NCBI GenBank assembly: GCA_004292795.1 | Contig: RDXI01000081.1 | Span: forward strand, 1-36,504 | Length of the DNA stretch: 36,504 bases | Source: Bacteroidota bacterium | GTDB lineage: Bacteria; Bacteroidota; Bacteroidia; Cytophagales; Microscillaceae | Reading direction: 5' to 3' | In this document: piece after piece, positions 32,676 through 36,504 of the stretch | Layout: every line of letters starts with the position of its first letter | Numbering within the stretch: the stretch's first letter is position 1 | Made by a program: the position numbers and the translations under genes | The notes under the pieces: generated by a model | Told to the model about the DNA's origin: nothing | The model's database searches: none | What the model saw: only the letters and a program-made list of their open reading frames with translations

Positions 32676-33629
32676 TTATTTGATGTGTGCAACGCCTGCA
32701 AGGAACTTGCCTATTTTTTCGACCAAAACTTCGTTTATTCTGCGATAAGACTCAAACGTCCACCCTGCAATGTGAGGCGTGAGAATGGCTTGTTCGCTTT
32801 GTGCGAGATAGTCGAAATGCGCTTGTTGTTCTGTAGTGAGGGCATTGATTTTTTCGTTCTCCAACACATCAAATCCCACGCCTAAGAGCTTGCCTGCCTC
32901 CAAAGCCTTGCATACCGCGCCCAACTGCACTACTTCGCCCCGCGAGGTATTGATTAGCCAAATGGGTTTGGCAAATTGCGCTATGTATTCCTCGCCTACC
33001 ATTTTTTTGGTTTCGGAGGTAAGCGGAACGTGCAACGTGAGTATGTCGGCTTTGGCAAAAATGGTTGCCATGTCCGTTTCTTGTGCTTGTGCTATGGCGT
33101 GATGTTTGGGGCGTATATCGTAGGCGAGTACCTCACAGCCAAAAGCTACTAATCGCTTGGCTACCTCATAGCCTATATTGCCATAGCCCACAATGCCTAC
33201 AGTTTTGCCTTTCAGTTCGTAGCCTCTGTTGGCTTCGCGTAGCCACTTGCCTGCTTTGACTTGGGCATTGCCTACGGCGGTTTTGTGCAAAAGATTGATT
33301 AACAAGCCTATAGCGTGTTCGGCTACAGCATCGCGGTTTCCTTCAGGAGCATTGACACAAGTAATTTTTTGCCTATTGGCTATTTCGAGGTCTATCAAAT
33401 CTAAGCCTGAACCTGCCCTTGCTATGAGGCGTAGGCGAGGTGCGTGAGCAAGAAACTCGGCATCGATGGGCGTTTTGCTACGCACAATCAAGCCCTCAAA
33501 CTCGCCTACATTTGCCAATATATCAGCGCGTTTCCAGTCGGGCTGATACTCAAACTGAACGGTAGGCAAGGCTTTGAGCAATTCGAAAATAGAATCGTGC
33601 AAAGTGTCGATGGCTAATAATCGGAACAT
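32676..33629 (-). CDS. D-isomer-specific 2-hydroxyacid dehydrogenase (SerA-like)
   Basis: 317 residues from ATG 33629. The catalytic domain starts MFRLLAIDTLHD and contains GLIVRSKTPI and LIARAGSGLDLID. The NAD-binding motif is VGIVGYGNIGYEVAKRL. Catalytic Arg is in LINTSRGEVV, Glu in the DVLENE region and His in LTPHIAGWT. It resembles short 3-phosphoglycerate dehydrogenases without the ACT domain, the first step of serine synthesis, but other 2-hydroxyacids are possible. No serC or serB is adjacent. Confidence 0.9.
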   Translation of the reverse strand: MFRLLAIDTLHDSIFELLKALPTVQFEYQPDWKRADILANVGEFEGLIVRSKTPIDAEFLAHAPRLRLIARAGSGLDLIDLEIANRQKITCVNAPEGNRDAVAEHAIGLLINLLHKTAVGNAQVKAGKWLREANRGYELKGKTVGIVGYGNIGYEVAKRLVAFGCEVLAYDIRPKHHAIAQAQETDMATIFAKADILTLHVPLTSETKKMVGEEYIAQFAKPIWLINTSRGEVVQLGAVCKALEAGKLLGVGFDVLENEKINALTTEQQAHFDYLAQSEQAILTPHIAGWTFESYRRINEVLVEKIGKFLAGVAHIK

Positions 33630-33643
33630 AAGCGGTTTTATTT

Positions 33644-33652
33644 GCAAAGGTA
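33644..33652 (-). promoter_or_regulatory. -7 box for the 2-hydroxyacid dehydrogenase gene
   Basis: TACCTTTGC on the minus strand, 14 nt before ATG 33629; it rules out the longer TTG start, which would lie inside the box. Confidence 0.5.
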
Positions 33653-33739
33653 TTCATTTTTTTAAAACTTCACACCCCGCTTTGCGCAGTAGGCAATAAG
33701 CGAGGTGCGAGATAAATTCGTATATCGAGTGCAGAAGGC

Positions 33740-34828
33740 TTACCTACTCATTTTGAGTCTGCCCATTTCCTCAATGCGTTTCAAAGCAAGTTGCAAGGCG
33801 GCTTGATGCGTATTGATGTTGTCGGTTTCGGCAGTCGCAAAGATGTTTTGGGTATAGTCATAAATGCGTTCTGCGTGTTTGTTTACGCGCTCTCGGCTAT
33901 AATTGCCCACGATTTCATAATACACATTGATAATACCCCCTGCATTGATGAGGAAGTCGGGAGCGTACAAAATATTGCGCTCTTTGCACATATCGCCATG
34001 ACGTTTTTCGTCTTCGAGCTGATTGTTTGCCGCGCCTGCCACGATACTACACTTCAATTTAGCAAGCGTATTGTCGTTGAGCGTTGCGCCCAAGGCACAT
34101 GGCGAATAGATGTCCACATCAAGGTCATAGACTGATTCCTTATCTATTACTTCCACTTTGTATTTTTGAGCGACTTCTTTGGCGCGGTCTTCATAAAAGT
34201 CAGAGATGAAAACTTTGGTATTTTCTTTGACCAAATGCCCCACCAAGTACGAACCCACATGACCAACGCCTTGCACCAAGATACGTTTGCCTTGCAAGCT
34301 ATCCGAGCCGTAGGCTTTTTTGGCGGCGGCTTTCATACCCATGTACACGCCATACGCTGTAACAGGTGAGGGGTCCCCGCTTCCGCCCATGTATTCGGGC
34401 TTACCTGCCACGTGTTGCGTTTGCATGGCGATATATTCGATGTCTGCGGTGCTTATGCCCACATCTTCAGCAGTAATGTATTTTCCATTCAGGCTTTCAA
34501 CGAATTTGCCAAAAGAACGGAACAATGTTTCTGTTTTTTGGGTGCGGGCATCGCCTATGATAACCGCCTTGCCTCCTCCCAAATTCAAGCCAGAGATAGC
34601 ATTTTTGAAGGTCATACCCCTTGATAGGCGCAATACATCATGCAAAGCATCTGCTTCGTTGTTGTATGCCCACATGCGCGTTCCCCCTGCGGCGGGACCG
34701 AGTACGGTATTGTGAATGGCAATGATAGCTTTTAGCCCAGCCTGTTTGTCTTGACAGAATACTACTTGCTCGTGTTCGTATTGAGCAAGTTGTATAAAAA
34801 CGGAGTTATTATTGACGAGGGTTTCCAT
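33740..34828 (-). CDS. Leucine dehydrogenase-like Glu/Leu/Phe/Val dehydrogenase
   Basis: 362 residues from ATG 34828. The substrate domain has AIHNTVLGPAAGGTRMW, LRLSRGMTFKNAISGLNLGGGKAVIIGD with the catalytic Lys, and YITAEDVGIS. The NAD domain has ILVQGVGHVGSYLV. PCALGATLND, AGAANNQLED and APDFLINAGGIINV are typical of the leucine dehydrogenase branch. It reversibly deaminates branched-chain amino acids to 2-oxo acids, feeding the branched-chain fatty acids common in this phylum. Its own -7 box lies 30 nt upstream. Confidence 0.93.
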   Translation of the reverse strand: METLVNNNSVFIQLAQYEHEQVVFCQDKQAGLKAIIAIHNTVLGPAAGGTRMWAYNNEADALHDVLRLSRGMTFKNAISGLNLGGGKAVIIGDARTQKTETLFRSFGKFVESLNGKYITAEDVGISTADIEYIAMQTQHVAGKPEYMGGSGDPSPVTAYGVYMGMKAAAKKAYGSDSLQGKRILVQGVGHVGSYLVGHLVKENTKVFISDFYEDRAKEVAQKYKVEVIDKESVYDLDVDIYSPCALGATLNDNTLAKLKCSIVAGAANNQLEDEKRHGDMCKERNILYAPDFLINAGGIINVYYEIVGNYSRERVNKHAERIYDYTQNIFATAETDNINTHQAALQLALKRIEEMGRLKMSR

Positions 34829-34858
34829 ACGCAAGAAAGAATATTGCAAAAAAATCTT

Positions 34859-34867
34859 GCAAAACTA
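34859..34867 (-). promoter_or_regulatory. -7 box for the leucine dehydrogenase gene
   Basis: TAGTTTTGC on the minus strand, 30 nt before the ATG. Confidence 0.5.
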
Positions 34868-34930
34868 CCATTTTAATTTAGAAAAACAATAGGCAAGCTA
34901 AAGGTGGTTGGAAAAACCCGAATCGCGTTC

Positions 34931-35125
34931 TTATGAGCCTATCAAACGTTTGAGGACGAGCATAACTTGCGTGTTTTTTTGGGCATCTGCGGGGTATTGG
35001 TCGCGTGTGCTACCCGCCAACTCCCAGCCGTTTCTTCCCTCTTGATGCAATATCCGTTCTATGTGGGGCGTGGTGTCATGATGCCTACAGTCAGCAAGCA
35101 AAACACGATATTCAAATTTTTTCAT
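34931..35125 (-). CDS. Small DUF4177-like protein
   Basis: 64 residues from ATG 35125 (35152 is an alternative). MKKFEYRVLLADC, an amphipathic helix HIERILHQEGRNGWEL and a final strand TQVMLVLKRL fit the DUF4177 pattern: strand, helix with GWEL, strand with FLKR. These are tiny alpha/beta proteins of unknown role. No promoter box seen. The following 285 bp, up to the gene at 35411, hold nothing I can name. Confidence 0.65.
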   Translation of the reverse strand: MKKFEYRVLLADCRHHDTTPHIERILHQEGRNGWELAGSTRDQYPADAQKNTQVMLVLKRLIGS

Positions 35126-35410
35126 GGAGTAGTATAAATGAGAAGAAGTCATACAGTTAGGTAAGCCGTATTTTAGTCATCTACCTATTTATGCCTTTTG
35201 AGGGGAAAGGGTAAGTGCCAAAACTGATATTTTTTAAAATGTTTAAGTAGTTTTCACATTCCTTGCAGGCAAGGCACACAAAACTATGCCATCAAAGTTG
35301 CAACACCAAACCGAAACTATATCGTTTTCGCAACCGATTGTATTCAATGTATGGTTTTTCCAAAAAACTACTATAACTTAGCCCATATTTTATTGTATTT
35401 TTTTGAGTCT

Positions 35411-36504
35411 ATGAAAACAAGTCTATCCGCTTATATCACGCACTTTTTGGGGTGCTTCTTACTCTCTATCTCGTTGGCACAGGCTCAAGTAGATACTGAA
35501 TTTTGGTTTGCCGCGCCTGACGTTACCACAAGCCATGCAGACCGCCCTATCTTTTTGCGTATAGCTACTTTTGCTAATGCCACTACCGTTACGATAAGCC
35601 AACCCGCCAATGCAGGTTTCACGCCTATTGTGCGCAATATTCCTGCAAACAGTGGGGAAACGGTGGAGCTTACAAGTTCTATTGGCATTATCGAAACACA
35701 ACCCACTGCGCAAATCGTGAGTACGGGTTTGAGAATTGTAGCCACAAATCCCATAAGCGTCTATTATGAGGTATTGGCTACGGGTTCATTGCCCAATAAC
35801 TTTCCTTTGAACCCCGAAATTTATGGTTTGAAGGGCAAAAACGCACTTGGGCAAAATTTTCTGATACCTGGGCAACAATTTTGCTACAATGCCTTCAACT
35901 CTACAGAGTCGGTGGACATCGTGGCAAGTGAAGATAACACCACCATTCAATTTACGCCTTCTACGGAGTTGGTAGGAAGTCCGAGCAATTATCAAGTAGG
36001 AGCTACTTACAATGTTACACTGAACAAAGGGCAAACTTTTAGCCTTCGCCCTACTACAGGCAACGAAAATTTTTCGATGCGTGGCACACAAATTACCTCT
36101 AACAAGCCTATTGCCGTTACGATAAGTGATGACTCCATCAACCGCGATGGCTCGCAGGATTTGATAGGCGACCAACTTTTCCCCATAACGAAGTGTGGCA
36201 AGGAATACATTGTTTTGCGCGGTTTGACAGGCGCGAACCAAGATAGAATTTATATTTTGGGTACAAAAAACAATACAGCTTTGAGCATAAACGGTACTTC
36301 TGTAGGCAACATCAATGCCAAGCAAACATACGAACTAAACAATGTTACGAATGACGCGACTTATATATCGGCTTCGGATACGGTGTATGTGATGCACCTC
36401 ACAGGACATCAGGGCTTCGGAAGTGGAATTGAAAGTGCGATGTCGGTCTTGCCTACCATTACGGGCTGTGTGGGTACGCGAGATGCGAGCTTTTTCAAAA
36501 GTAC
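35411..36504 (+). CDS. IgGFc-binding-domain surface protein, N-terminal part (runs off the right edge)
   Basis: An ATG at 35411 opens a frame of 364 residues that reaches the window edge without a stop. Signal peptide about 1-25 (SLAQA-Q). The rest is the IgGFc-binding N-terminal domain type: TEFWFAAPDVT, PIFLRIATFANATTVTISQPAN, ISVYYEVLATGSLPNNFPLNPEIYGLKG in outline, SVDIVASEDNTTIQFTPS, ITSNKPIAVTISDDSI, GCVGT. In this phylum such proteins are often very large and exported by the type IX system through a C-terminal sorting domain, which would lie beyond the window. The start is preceded by a T-rich stretch without a clean -7 box. Confidence 0.85.
   Translation, partial: MKTSLSAYITHFLGCFLLSISLAQAQVDTEFWFAAPDVTTSHADRPIFLRIATFANATTVTISQPANAGFTPIVRNIPANSGETVELTSSIGIIETQPTAQIVSTGLRIVATNPISVYYEVLATGSLPNNFPLNPEIYGLKGKNALGQNFLIPGQQFCYNAFNSTESVDIVASEDNTTIQFTPSTELVGSPSNYQVGATYNVTLNKGQTFSLRPTTGNENFSMRGTQITSNKPIAVTISDDSINRDGSQDLIGDQLFPITKCGKEYIVLRGLTGANQDRIYILGTKNNTALSINGTSVGNINAKQTYELNNVTNDATYISASDTVYVMHLTGHQGFGSGIESAMSVLPTITGCVGTRDASFFKS

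Noticed and set aside
1-36504. tRNA, rRNA or riboswitch genes
   Set aside because: No TTCGAAT-type T-arm with acceptor stem, and no conserved riboswitch core was recognised by eye; a covariance-model search would be decisive.

Overview
The window is a 36.5 kb chromosomal segment from a gliding member of the Bacteroidota, most likely Cytophagales-like. Evidence: gldC, the type IX secretion Plug protein (DUF5103), a DUF4476 protein, a TonB-dependent receptor, a leucine dehydrogenase, several MacB-like permeases, almost no Shine-Dalgarno sequences, and at least ten copies of the Bacteroidota -7 promoter box TANNTTTG (often TANNTTTGC) just upstream of genes. I see no rRNA, tRNA, integrase, transposase or CRISPR array.

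Layout. 1-2163: the 5' part of a TonB-dependent receptor (minus) and a secreted DUF6607-like protein (plus), divergent across a mirror-symmetric promoter with three operator-like dyads. 2171-5359: tandem hairpins, a nicotinamidase-like hydrolase and dnaK. 5367-8181: a small accessory patch with a DUF1016/YhcG-type nuclease interrupted by an in-frame stop, a Rha/DinD-like phage-type protein and a DUF1963 protein. 8614-11019: ribonuclease Y and a PPP-type phosphoesterase. 11072-15030 (minus): gldC, an arginyl/leucyl-tRNA-protein transferase-like protein, a sensor kinase with a periplasmic solute-binding domain, and an AlkA-like glycosylase. 15363-19449 (plus): a frameshifted DUF4476 protein, a membrane protein overlapping the T9SS Plug lipoprotein, and a trans-sulfuration PLP enzyme. 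19454-22197 (minus): a THUMP-like methyltransferase, a Uma2 protein with a coiled-coil tail and a small secreted protein. 22289-24388 (plus): a MacB-like permease and cytidylate kinase. 24571-30010 (minus): an ABC export operon (ATPase, broken ChaN/TIKI-like protein, hypothetical, two paralogous permeases, GNAT). 30198-35125 (minus): a second phosphoesterase, a DppB/OppB permease, a small membrane protein, a 2-hydroxyacid dehydrogenase, leucine dehydrogenase and a DUF4177-like protein. 35411-end: the start of an IgGFc-binding-domain surface protein.

The strongest unexplained signal is a short word, AGGCAAG (often with YA or GC before it), which I count roughly 90-100 times on the two strands together against about 4-5 expected by chance. 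It occurs inside genes in several frames, in both orientations, and as inverted pairs that form terminator stems, which is how DNA uptake sequences behave. The second strongest is the symmetric three-operator promoter at 1111-1216. Three genes carry single disruptions (a stop or frameshift), which could be real decay or sequence error.
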